A stretch of DNA of 64,000 nucleotides from Halothermothrix sp. (GTDB taxonomy: Bacteria; Bacillota; Halanaerobiia; DY22613), in NCBI GenBank assembly GCA_016841825.1, contig JAENYK010000009.1, positions 62,001 through 126,000 on the forward strand, in the 5' to 3' direction. Of this stretch, positions 49,801 through 57,110 are shown in pieces. Made by a program: the position numbers and the translations under genes. Position 1 is the stretch's first letter, and each line of letters starts with the position of its first letter. The notes under the pieces were generated by a model. It saw only the letters and a program-made list of their open reading frames with translations, made no database searches and was not told the origin of the DNA.

Positions 49801-51319
49801 AGCTGATCCCCACAATCTCCTCCCGCTGAATTCCTTTCTTTCGCAAGACCCGGGCCAGCATGTTTGCCCGCCGATTCCATTCTCGATAACCCATCTGCTG
49901 CCCATTCCAGAGTAGAGCAGTCGCCTCTGGAGTCTGTTGAACCTGGTCTTCCACCATCCGCTGTACCGTCAGCTCCAGAGAGAATTCTACAGCTGTCTGA
50001 TTCCATTCTTCCAGAAGCCACCTCTTCTCATCGGTGAGCAGCAGATCAATCTCCTTTAGCTGTACCTCTGGAGCTCTCAGCACCTGACGGACCAGCTGTT
50101 CAAAGTGTCTGATCATCCGCCGAATCGTCTCAACTCGATAAAGTCTGGTTGAATATTGGAGATTAAATTCCATTCGGGTAGTCTGATCATGGGCTTCAAT
50201 GCTTAAATCCAGCGGTAATTGCTTCTGTTCAAACCGATAGGGAGCAAAAGTCAGCCCATCTGCCGTCAACTCCTGCTGCTCCATATTCTGCAGAACAAAG
50301 ATCACATCAAAAAGAGGATTATGCCCTACCTGTCGTTCCAGTTTCAGTTGATCGACTAACATCTCGAACTGATAGTCTTGATTTCGATAAGCCTGCAAAC
50401 AGTTCTCTTTCACTTCGCTCAGAAAATCAATAAACCGCTTCTCGCCATCAGGTTGATTTCGCAGAGCTAAAGTATTGACAAAGAGACCAATAATCTGTAA
50501 CAACTCTTTATGCTGGCGACCGGCTATTGGAGAACCGATTACGATATCCTCCTGATCTGCATAACGGCTTAACAATAAGTTAAGTACTGCCAACAGAAAC
50601 ATAAAGGTCGTCGTCATCGTCTGAGCAGTAAATCGTCGAATCTCAGCTGATAGTTCTTCATCAAAATAATGCCAGAGATTACTTCCCTGTAGATCACGCT
50701 TCTCACTACGGGGAAAATCTGTAGGCAGATCCAATACTGAACCACCATCACAGAACTTCTCCAGCCAATACTCTTCCTGCTTCTTAATTTCACCGCTGGC
50801 TAACAGATCGTTCTGCCACATCACGAAGTCCACGTACTGGAGTTCCGGCTCCGGCAGCTCTATTCCCCCATAAAGGGCGATCAGCTCCCGGGTGAATATC
50901 CCCAGAGAGAATCCGTCAATAATCAGATGATCCATATCTAACAAACAGAAATGTAAATTTGCTTTCACTTTAACCAGTTTGACCCGCAGTAAAGGTGGTT
51001 GACTGAGATCAAACGGTCGAATGAATTCATCAATCAATTGATCTAGCTCAGCTTCAGTGCCAAGAGTATATTCCACGATAAGAGATACCTCTGAGTATAC
51101 GTTCTGAACTACCTCTCCCTCTGTAAACTCAAAGGCAGTCCGTAAAGATTCATGACGCTTAATCAATTGATCGAAAGCTTTTTCAAACCGCTGATAATCA
51201 AGATCCCCCCTGATGATCATCACCCGGGGTATATTATAGGCACAACTCTCGCCAAATAATTTTCGCAGCATGTATAAACGCTTTTGAGCCGATGAAGTTT
51301 CATAACTGTCAAAGTTCAC
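46871..51319 (-). CDS. NRPS-2: nonribosomal peptide synthetase, C-A-T-C
   Basis: 1482 residues: C 1-435 with DHLIIDG (nt 50912-50932) where HHxxxDG is usual; A 440-940 (pocket DGVMGAEVVK, of the Tyr-like family but not assigned); T ~985 (GGHSLKA); C 1040-1477 with HHIIADG; acidic tail LLDDLEDE. The start is GTG at 51317-51319, only 2 nt after the stop of the PKS gene, with AAGGAGG 8 nt upstream inside the last PKS codons, so translation is probably coupled. Its first C domain should accept the acyl chain from the PKS carrier protein, and its last C domain must serve the A-T pair at the start of NRPS-3. Confidence 0.95.
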   Translation of the reverse strand: MNFDSYETSSAQKRLYMLRKLFGESCAYNIPRVMIIRGDLDYQRFEKAFDQLIKRHESLRTAFEFTEGEVVQNVYSEVSLIVEYTLGTEAELDQLIDEFIRPFDLSQPPLLRVKLVKVKANLHFCLLDMDHLIIDGFSLGIFTRELIALYGGIELPEPELQYVDFVMWQNDLLASGEIKKQEEYWLEKFCDGGSVLDLPTDFPRSEKRDLQGSNLWHYFDEELSAEIRRFTAQTMTTTFMFLLAVLNLLLSRYADQEDIVIGSPIAGRQHKELLQIIGLFVNTLALRNQPDGEKRFIDFLSEVKENCLQAYRNQDYQFEMLVDQLKLERQVGHNPLFDVIFVLQNMEQQELTADGLTFAPYRFEQKQLPLDLSIEAHDQTTRMEFNLQYSTRLYRVETIRRMIRHFEQLVRQVLRAPEVQLKEIDLLLTDEKRWLLEEWNQTAVEFSLELTVQRMVEDQVQQTPEATALLWNGQQMGYREWNRRANMLARVLRKKGIQREEIVGISCDHSFDLAIAILAVLKSGAAYLPIDPAYPTTRKKYLLADSRVRVVLTDSQSCSELEFTEDWLDLTEPTLWQANDEDLESFTEPTDPAYVIYTSGSTGKPKGVLIEHQSVSNLLQWRRKEYRFTEQDICLQLVSSAFDGFVVTFFTPLISGARVVLLPTEEMKNPQRIGQVLFTEQITHFMCVPFLYSAILDYLINRKPDCLRSVGLAGDQITEHLRQKSKRILPQIELFSEYGLTECTVVSTWERNLQLAEKVTIGRPIANTQVYILDRNNRLSPVGVPGELCIGGVGLAREYLRQPELMREKFAINPLNSEERLYHSGDRGRWTVEGKIEFLGRLDYQVKIRGLRIEIGEIEESLLAIPEITAAVVLSYLTGEDGQLLCGFVAADREMNFDQLRVSLAESLPNYMIPAKFIQIEELPVSVNGKVDRQALRKLVESAEIEGEYIPPSTELERLLTQIYREVLQVERIGITDHFFELGGHSLKAVTLITKLNQACQVQLTVGDIFKAPRIRELAAKIQSTTRQDYEQIKRLPEQSHYPLSPAQKRLFILDQLMGETTSFNMPAVLEIQRELKVERLITVFQALIQRHESLRTSFRYLEGQPVQFIQWDGNFQLQRFVAVTQVEIDQIIADFIQPFDLEKGPLLRVGLIEGVERNLLLIDLHHIIADGVSMMILIQEFVQLYSGQLLSELTIQYRDYAYWQSQRQLSVELKKQEEYWVEAFSGELPVLNLPTDYPRPSVKGYAGEVYSFVLDQDLTARLKRLALETTTTLFMILLAAYTIFLAKYSDLEDVIVGTSTAGRFHNELEGVIGIFLNTLALRNYPIEEKRFDHYLSEVKVNTLRAFEHQDYQFESLVERLGLLPDLSRNPIFDVMFVFENMDSKLEELEKLGFIPYPIDREAVKYDLTLYGKEAAGQLELEFAYRKDLFTRDTIVNLAAQLVQIIQKAVDDPEIKISEIQGSSTEKKQALLAGLLDDLEDE

Positions 51320-51321
51320 TG

Positions 51322-54300
51322 TTAGTTCCTCCTTCTGCGAGCTACCCTTTTAAAACTAACCTTCGATTGAGCAGAATAATCCGGGATCGCAGTACTCAAT
51401 GCGTGAATGGTCGGGTTGATAAAAATTGCTTCTAAAGGGATTTCCAATTTCAGCATATTTGAAATCTCTGTCATAATGGTAATCCCAATGATTGAATCCC
51501 CACCCAGGCTATAAAAATCATCATAGAGACTAAGTTCCTCAACTCCCAGAGCTCGACCCCAGACCTGGGCAATCTTTCTCTCCAGCTCAGATGAATTATC
51601 CTCACCTTCCTTTATCCGAACCTGAGTTATTCGTTTACGCTGCAGATTTTGCTGACGCCGCACAAGCAGTTCACCCGTCGATGCCAACTCTTGTTGATTA
51701 ACCTTTTTAATCAGATACTTTTCAATCTCGATCAGCAGCCGATTTTTCCGATCAAAGATCTGTACATCAAACGAGCGGGTCTCCCGATTATCAGCGGAGA
51801 TCTCCCGTAAAGTCACATAACTATAAAAAGCGGTTGGTAAAGGATGATAGAGATCAATGCGCTTAAAGGACAGGGGCAGATACTCACTGGCATCCGGAAG
51901 GAGATGATGCCCCACCCAGAGAGAGAGATCCAACAGTGCAGGATGGATAAGATATTGCTGCACATCCCCTGCTAACTCTTCAGATAACTCAATCCAGCCC
52001 AGGGCTTCTCCCTCACCCAGATATACCTTCTCCAGACTTCTCCACCGCGGTCCCATCTCATAGACATCTTTGATATTTAACTCCTCAGCACCGATCACCT
52101 TCTCCAGCGCACACCGTTCCCGAAGTTTAACCAGTTCTATCTGATCGGATTCGGGAAGGTCAATAAGTTGAATCTGACCCAGGGCATGTTTCTCCCAGAT
52201 CTGGTCTTTAAAGTTGTCAGCCAGATTAACCTTACTGGCTGCAGTAAAAGAAAATCCGTCACCATCTTCCTGAATAAAGTTATAAATCTGAACCATCCCC
52301 TGCTCCGGAACAATTAAAGGTGTCACAAAGATGACATTCTCCAGACGAACTATTCCTGTTTTCCGATAGCGTTCACCAATCTCACCCATAATCTCCAGAT
52401 AACCTACCCCGGGCATGATCGGATATCCCAGCAAACGATGTTCTCGAACCACCCAACTTTTCTCAACACTTAACTCACTTATGTAGATTTCACCATCAAG
52501 TGTGCTAAGCGACTCATCTAACAGTGGAGCAATGGGAACCGACTGCAGCTGTTGCAGACTCTTACCTTCCGGAGTTGATTCAATCCAGAACCGTTCTTCG
52601 GCAAACGGATAAATGGGCAAAGAGATTCGCTTCACTCTCTGCTGGCGATACAGCAGTGACCAATCAACCTCAGCCCCCTGAACATAGACCCGGGCCAGCT
52701 CTTCAAGGGCAGATTGATCTTTGCTCTGAACGAGAATCTGTTCAGCTTCAGCAGTCAGTTTACATTTCTGCTCCTCAGTTAACAACCCCTTCTGCGCTAG
52801 ATCCGCATAGCCTACAAGCTTATGATAACCATAATAGATTCCCCGGGATGGATCTGAGACCAATTCTTCGGACTCCAACAAACGCACTAACTTCTCCCGC
52901 AGTTCTGCCAGATCTGTAAACAGAACAGCTAATCGATAACGATAATGCCCTCTACCAACACTGGCTGTATAGGCAAGAGACAGTAGATCAACCTGGCTGT
53001 TCAGCTGCAAAAATTCCTGATATTTGATAATCAACTTCCGCAAGACAGCTAGCTGATATCCTGATAAAGTTAAGATTAGAGGATAATCAGCTATTTCTTT
53101 AAGCATTGATGTATAACCTACTGATTCAGCCTCTTCCTGATACTCTTCCAACACGATATGACTATTAGTTCCATTGAAACCCAGGCAGGTCACTCCCGCC
53201 AATTTAGGAGCGTTTCTCGTCTCCCAGGGAGTTAGTTGATCATTAATCAATAGTGGCGAATTCTCCAGGTCAAAATGAGAATTCACCTTAGTAAAGTTAA
53301 TCGTCGCCGGGAGAAGCCCAGCTTTCATCGCCAGAACTACCTTAAAGATTGATGCAACTCCTGACGCGCCTACCAGATGACTGATATTCGGCTTAACAGA
53401 CCCTACCCGACAAAATTGCCTTTTTGCAGTATAGTTGCGAAAAGCTGCACTCAATCCCTGTAGTTCCAGCGGGTCACCTAACTGAGTTCCAGCCCCATGG
53501 GCTTCTATATAAGATATCTGAGTCGGAACAATTCCCGCATCTCTCCAGGCAGCTGTGATAACTTCACTGATCGCCCGGGGATTGGGAGCAACCAGTCCAG
53601 CCGATCTTCCATTATTACTAATCGCACTTCCTTTGATCACCGCCCAGATCTGATCACCATCCCGTTTTGCCTGGTCTAGAGGTTTTAAGAGCAGAGCACC
53701 AACCCCTTCTCCCCAGATCGTTCCTGCAGCATCCTGATCAAAAGCCCGAATCAGCCCATCGGTTGAGTCAATCCCCAACCCAACTCTCTGAATCGGCAGC
53801 ATTGATAATGAGATTCCACCGGCGATTGCCAATTCACAGGTTCGATTCTGCAAAGCCTGACAGGCAAGATGAATCGCTACCGAAGATGATGAACATGCTG
53901 TGTCGATGGTCAAAGCCGGTCCCTGCAAATCGAGAATATATGAGAGACGACTGGCCAAAATACTCGTCGCTACACCCGTAACCGCTAATGGATTAGGTTC
54001 GGTCATCAACTTCTGATAAAAGTTTCCGTCAGTATAGTTCCGCCCAACATAGATACCTGTCTTCGTTTCTGCCAACTGATTACCTCCATATCCTGCATCT
54101 TCGATGGCTTCCACTGCCGTCAGCAAAAAAAGCCGTTGATAAGGATCCATTAACTCTGCTTCTTTCGGAGGAATCCGGAAGAAAGTCGGATCAAACCGAT
54201 CGATCTGCTCTAAATACCCACCAGGTGAGTATGGATCTGATTTCAGCCTATCGGTTGGTGAAAGTAGAGGATCAATATCTTTTCTCCTCTCTGCAGGAAA

Positions 54301-54510
54301 AGCTCCAATACTGGAAACTCCCCCCTTTAAGTTCTCCCAAAACTCTCCTAAATCTCTGGCGCCAGGTAATCTGCCAGCCATGCCAATAATCGCAATCTCT
54401 ATCCCACTACTAACCTGACCCTGCAGTTCTTTGATCAACTCAAAGGCAAACTCTTTACTGAGCTGGCCCTTAGTCAATCCTTCTATTATCTTTGCCTTGA
54501 CATCTCTCAT
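51322..54510 (-). CDS. AT-less polyketide synthase protein, KS-DH-ACP
   Basis: 1062 residues. After a ~35-residue helical leader comes a ketosynthase with Cys206 (DTACSSSS), His338 (EAHGAGT) and His378 (PNISH, where NIGH is usual). Next is a ~200-residue post-KS linker ending LPIYPFAEERFWI, then a dehydratase-type domain with His691 (HRLLGYPIMP) and Asp861 (HPALLDLSLW, lacking the common Gln). An acyl carrier domain follows with Ser1006 (GGDSIIG), then a basic tail. There is no acyltransferase and no ketoreductase, so extender loading would be in trans, as in trans-AT PKS. It is the first gene of the operon and probably supplies the acyl/ketide start unit to NRPS-2. The ribosome binding site AAAGGAG is 14 nt from the ATG, which is long; no better in-frame start is present. 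Confidence 0.93.
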   Translation of the reverse strand: MRDVKAKIIEGLTKGQLSKEFAFELIKELQGQVSSGIEIAIIGMAGRLPGARDLGEFWENLKGGVSSIGAFPAERRKDIDPLLSPTDRLKSDPYSPGGYLEQIDRFDPTFFRIPPKEAELMDPYQRLFLLTAVEAIEDAGYGGNQLAETKTGIYVGRNYTDGNFYQKLMTEPNPLAVTGVATSILASRLSYILDLQGPALTIDTACSSSSVAIHLACQALQNRTCELAIAGGISLSMLPIQRVGLGIDSTDGLIRAFDQDAAGTIWGEGVGALLLKPLDQAKRDGDQIWAVIKGSAISNNGRSAGLVAPNPRAISEVITAAWRDAGIVPTQISYIEAHGAGTQLGDPLELQGLSAAFRNYTAKRQFCRVGSVKPNISHLVGASGVASIFKVVLAMKAGLLPATINFTKVNSHFDLENSPLLINDQLTPWETRNAPKLAGVTCLGFNGTNSHIVLEEYQEEAESVGYTSMLKEIADYPLILTLSGYQLAVLRKLIIKYQEFLQLNSQVDLLSLAYTASVGRGHYRYRLAVLFTDLAELREKLVRLLESEELVSDPSRGIYYGYHKLVGYADLAQKGLLTEEQKCKLTAEAEQILVQSKDQSALEELARVYVQGAEVDWSLLYRQQRVKRISLPIYPFAEERFWIESTPEGKSLQQLQSVPIAPLLDESLSTLDGEIYISELSVEKSWVVREHRLLGYPIMPGVGYLEIMGEIGERYRKTGIVRLENVIFVTPLIVPEQGMVQIYNFIQEDGDGFSFTAASKVNLADNFKDQIWEKHALGQIQLIDLPESDQIELVKLRERCALEKVIGAEELNIKDVYEMGPRWRSLEKVYLGEGEALGWIELSEELAGDVQQYLIHPALLDLSLWVGHHLLPDASEYLPLSFKRIDLYHPLPTAFYSYVTLREISADNRETRSFDVQIFDRKNRLLIEIEKYLIKKVNQQELASTGELLVRRQQNLQRKRITQVRIKEGEDNSSELERKIAQVWGRALGVEELSLYDDFYSLGGDSIIGITIMTEISNMLKLEIPLEAIFINPTIHALSTAIPDYSAQSKVSFKRVARRRRN
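51328..51334 (-). promoter_or_regulatory. Ribosome binding site deciding the GTG start of NRPS-2
   Basis: AAGGAGG on the minus strand lies 8 nt before GTG 51319 and within the last codons of the PKS gene. It supports the GTG start, which places the SSAQKRL opening motif of the C domain about ten residues in. Confidence 0.8.
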
Positions 54511-54836
54511 TGTTATACTTTCAACTCCTTTAATGACTTCACTCCAGTCAGAAGATATCCACTCTCTCCAGAGGTCTTTAATCTGTGATAGCCTGCAGCC
54601 TAATTACATCCAGAATGCAATTTATAGCTTCTTATTTAACAAAACTGAGAGCATACTATAATTACTTTTAGACTATTTTCTATATTACGTCTCTTTTTAT
54701 AATATTTTATTTTTTACTATATTTTTTCTTTTTTTATTATTTCTACACCATCCGATAAATTCCTTCTAAGCAAATAGGATTTTCCCAAGCAAAATAACAT
54801 AACTGACCCAATAAGACTTATCCAGTGCAGGATATC
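54511..54836 (-). promoter_or_regulatory. Presumed promoter/leader region of the PKS-NRPS operon
   Basis: No gene is seen here. The stretch 54601-54780 is extremely AT-rich and lies between the terminator of the upstream operon and the first ATG of the large operon, so the promoter of the latter most likely falls in it. I found TATAAT-like hexamers on the minus strand but none with a convincing TTGACA partner at 16-18 nt, so no precise promoter is called. Confidence 0.4.
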
Positions 54837-54877
54837 AAAAAAGCTCCAGTCTCCCATAGGAAACTAAAGCTTTTTTT
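54837..54877 (-). terminator. Rho-independent terminator of the NRPS-1/exporter operon
   Basis: A 13-bp stem, 54841-54853 with 54860-54872, closes a 6-nt loop and is followed on the minus strand by a run of T. Three of the pairs are G-U only when read as minus-strand RNA and would be A-C mismatches on the plus strand, which fixes the orientation. It lies about 140 nt after the stop of the exporter gene. The bases between it and that stop (54878-55016) hold nothing I recognise. Confidence 0.85.
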
Positions 54878-55016
54878 ACTGCAAAGCATTTTGTGTCAAT
54901 ACGTTCAATTTAATATTGGATACATCTCTATCCAGTTGACAATTCGAGTAATTCCCTCAAATTTATTATCCTATTGATTAATTTAAGCTCTAATCTTCTT
55001 TAAGACTGTGCTTGCA

Positions 55017-56273
55017 TTAAATCTCCAAAGATTTGCTCTCCAAAATCTCATCACTCTGTGGTTGAAGCAAGAAAGACTCAAGATTCGGAACCCTGACCAA
55101 CAACAAATTACTAAATATGGCCAGGACACCTGCACCGATAAATATCGCAGCGATACTTATATAATCAGCCAATATCCCTGATAGACCATTAGCAACAGGT
55201 TGTAAACCTAAAATCATGGCAAAGATAAAACTCAACACTTTACCCATAAAGGCTGGATCAATCCGCCTTTGTAACGCACTAAAGAAAGATATATTGATCA
55301 CTGAATTCATTAGACCAAAAAGACCATAAATTAATAACTGAATCCCCCAGTATTGAACCGGTACTAAAGGAGCTATCATCAAAGCTATCGCCTGGATAGT
55401 TATCCCCCATTTGATTAACCAGATATTCTTTTTCACAAAACTGGTTAGCGCAATCAACATACCACCTAAAATCAGCCCAACCGTTTGAGCACTAGAGATA
55501 TAACCGAAAACGTCGCTACTCGCACCGAGGTAATCACCGACAAACTTAGGTAACAGTACAAAAAACGGTACAAAAGCAAAATTAATAATTAACATCGTTT
55601 TCATCAGACCGACTAACAGCGTGTCATTCTTGACATACTGAAGCCCACTTTTTAAATCATCTACAAAGACTTTTAAATTAAGCTTGATTTTCTCCTGCAC
55701 TGCCGGAATATAGATAAATAGCTCTGAGAAAGCTGATAGAAGATAAGATATACCATTGATGAAAAGTAGAGCCGGAATTCCCACCAAAGCTAGCATTATT
55801 CCACCCAGACTATAGCCAAAAATATTTGCCAGATTATTGGTTACATTACGGATTGAATTGGCTTTATCCAGAAAATTTTTGGAAACTAACTGAGGAATCG
55901 CTGCTGTAATGGCAGGATTAAAAAACTGTGCACAGGCCGAAGTTATCGCTGAACCTACATAAAGTAATGGTAAGGTTAGTGTATTCGTCCAGACTGCATA
56001 GGCAAAATAACAGTTTATCACCCCACGAATAATATCTGTCACAACTATAATCCATTTTCGACTCAGCCGATCTACCACTACTCCTGCAAATGGACTGAGT
56101 AAAAAGGCAACCAACGTCTGAACCATCGCCAGTGTACCTAAAGCTAAGGCAGATCCCGTCTCTCTTTGAACCCACCATAATGTGGCAATATACCCAACAC
56201 CCGTACCCAGTTGAGATACTGTCTGCCCTAACCATAGTAACACAAAATCTTTGTTAAAAAGTTTCTTTTCCAT
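55017..56273 (-). CDS. MFS exporter (drug/siderophore efflux type), probable peptide export
   Basis: 418 residues, highly hydrophobic with about 12 membrane segments. The start resembles EntS-like and macrolide-efflux MFS proteins: FVLLWLGQTVSQLGTGVG, then the cytoplasmic loop motif GVVVDRLSRKW after the second helix. It would sit in the cytoplasmic membrane and use the proton gradient to export a small molecule, most plausibly the NRPS-1 product. The ATG at 56273 is chosen because AGGAGG lies 6 nt upstream (56280-56285). A longer reading from ATG 56291 would include that site as codons and adds only MTRRGG. The ribosome binding site overlaps the NRPS-1 stop codon, so the two genes are co-transcribed and probably coupled. 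Substrate is inferred from position only. Confidence 0.9.
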   Translation of the reverse strand: MEKKLFNKDFVLLWLGQTVSQLGTGVGYIATLWWVQRETGSALALGTLAMVQTLVAFLLSPFAGVVVDRLSRKWIIVVTDIIRGVINCYFAYAVWTNTLTLPLLYVGSAITSACAQFFNPAITAAIPQLVSKNFLDKANSIRNVTNNLANIFGYSLGGIMLALVGIPALLFINGISYLLSAFSELFIYIPAVQEKIKLNLKVFVDDLKSGLQYVKNDTLLVGLMKTMLIINFAFVPFFVLLPKFVGDYLGASSDVFGYISSAQTVGLILGGMLIALTSFVKKNIWLIKWGITIQAIALMIAPLVPVQYWGIQLLIYGLFGLMNSVINISFFSALQRRIDPAFMGKVLSFIFAMILGLQPVANGLSGILADYISIAAIFIGAGVLAIFSNLLLVRVPNLESFLLQPQSDEILESKSLEI

Positions 56274-56279
56274 ACCACC

Positions 56280-56285
56280 CCTCCT
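56280..56285 (-). promoter_or_regulatory. Ribosome binding site deciding the exporter start
   Basis: AGGAGG on the minus strand is 6 nt before ATG 56273 and overlaps the TAG of NRPS-1 at 56284-56286. It favours this start over the in-frame ATG at 56291. Confidence 0.85.
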
Positions 56286-57110
56286 AGTCATTAAAATTCT
56301 TTAAAGTTACCTTTTCAAAAATATTCCCCAACTCAAAAACTCCCGGAACCTTAAATATCGAAAAATGATCTCCTGTAATCGTATATACCTTAACTGTCTT
56401 AGAAGTATATAAATTCCAGTTCTCTATTCCATCGTCTTTTGATTTACTGGCCTTAAAGAAATTAACTTCAGTCTGTAAAATTCTTTCCGGAAGATACAAA
56501 TCACGGGCGAGATCATAACTTCTGATCAGGTTAACATGATACACCAATTTTTCAATATCACCAAAAGCAAAATCTGGGATAATCCGGAGCATATTTGAGT
56601 TTATAGACTCCCCTATCATCGCTAAATCCAGATTATTTTCTTTAACATAATTCGCAAAGTATTCCCAGGCTTCCTCCATTGTAGTTAATTCTTCTAACTC
56701 TTTGGCAGCCTCCTCAGATAAATACTGCCTGATTAGCCCTTTTTCTTCTGCTAAGTTGAACTCCCTATAATCAGTCTTAACAGGATGATAGGTATCAAAC
56801 ATTGCAAAAAATTCTAATTTATCACCAATCTGTTCTAACTGATTGGCGATTTCAAAGGCAATAGTACCCCCAATGCTCCAACCTGCCAGGTTATAAGGCC
56901 CTTGAGGTTGGACCTTTTTGATCAATCGAATATATTTTTTAGCAATCTCCTTTATCTGAAGATTAATCGGAGCATATCCCGAAATATTATCTGCTTTAAT
57001 CCCCCGATAATGGAATTTATCTGAAAGTGTGTTGCAAAATTCAATGTATCCTTCCACTCCACCACTACCATCATGGATTAAGAAAAAGTTACTGGCTTTT
57101 GTCCTTCCTT
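56284..57110 (-). other. Type I thioesterase (TE) domain of NRPS-1
   Basis: The domain is an alpha/beta hydrolase with nucleophile motif GWSIGG (Ser codon 56875-56877), an Asp in MFDTYHP (56794-56796) and a His in GDHFSIF (56365-56367), in the order expected for NRPS thioesterases. It releases the finished chain by hydrolysis or cyclisation. Which of the two cannot be read from sequence. Confidence 0.92.

Noticed and set aside
52524-52919. Plus-strand open frame of 131 codons inside the PKS gene, and some fifty similar plus-strand frames of 60-119 codons across the window
   Set aside because: They lie opposite well-supported catalytic domains, have no ribosome binding site pattern or recognisable domain, and are explained by the complement of NRPS/PKS codons.
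52560-53170. Hidden acyltransferase domain between KS and DH of the PKS
   Set aside because: The ~200 residues have no GHSxG motif and match a post-KS linker ending in a YPFAEERFW motif.
54871-54899. Minus-strand promoter using TGTCAA (plus-strand reading) at 54894-54899 as a -35 box
   Set aside because: The hexamer 17 nt away is a T run in the terminator stem, not a -10 box.
56274-56291. Exporter start at the ATG at 56291
   Set aside because: AGGAGG (56280-56285) would then be coding, and no site precedes 56291; the ATG at 56273 is correctly spaced and gives the usual family N-terminus.
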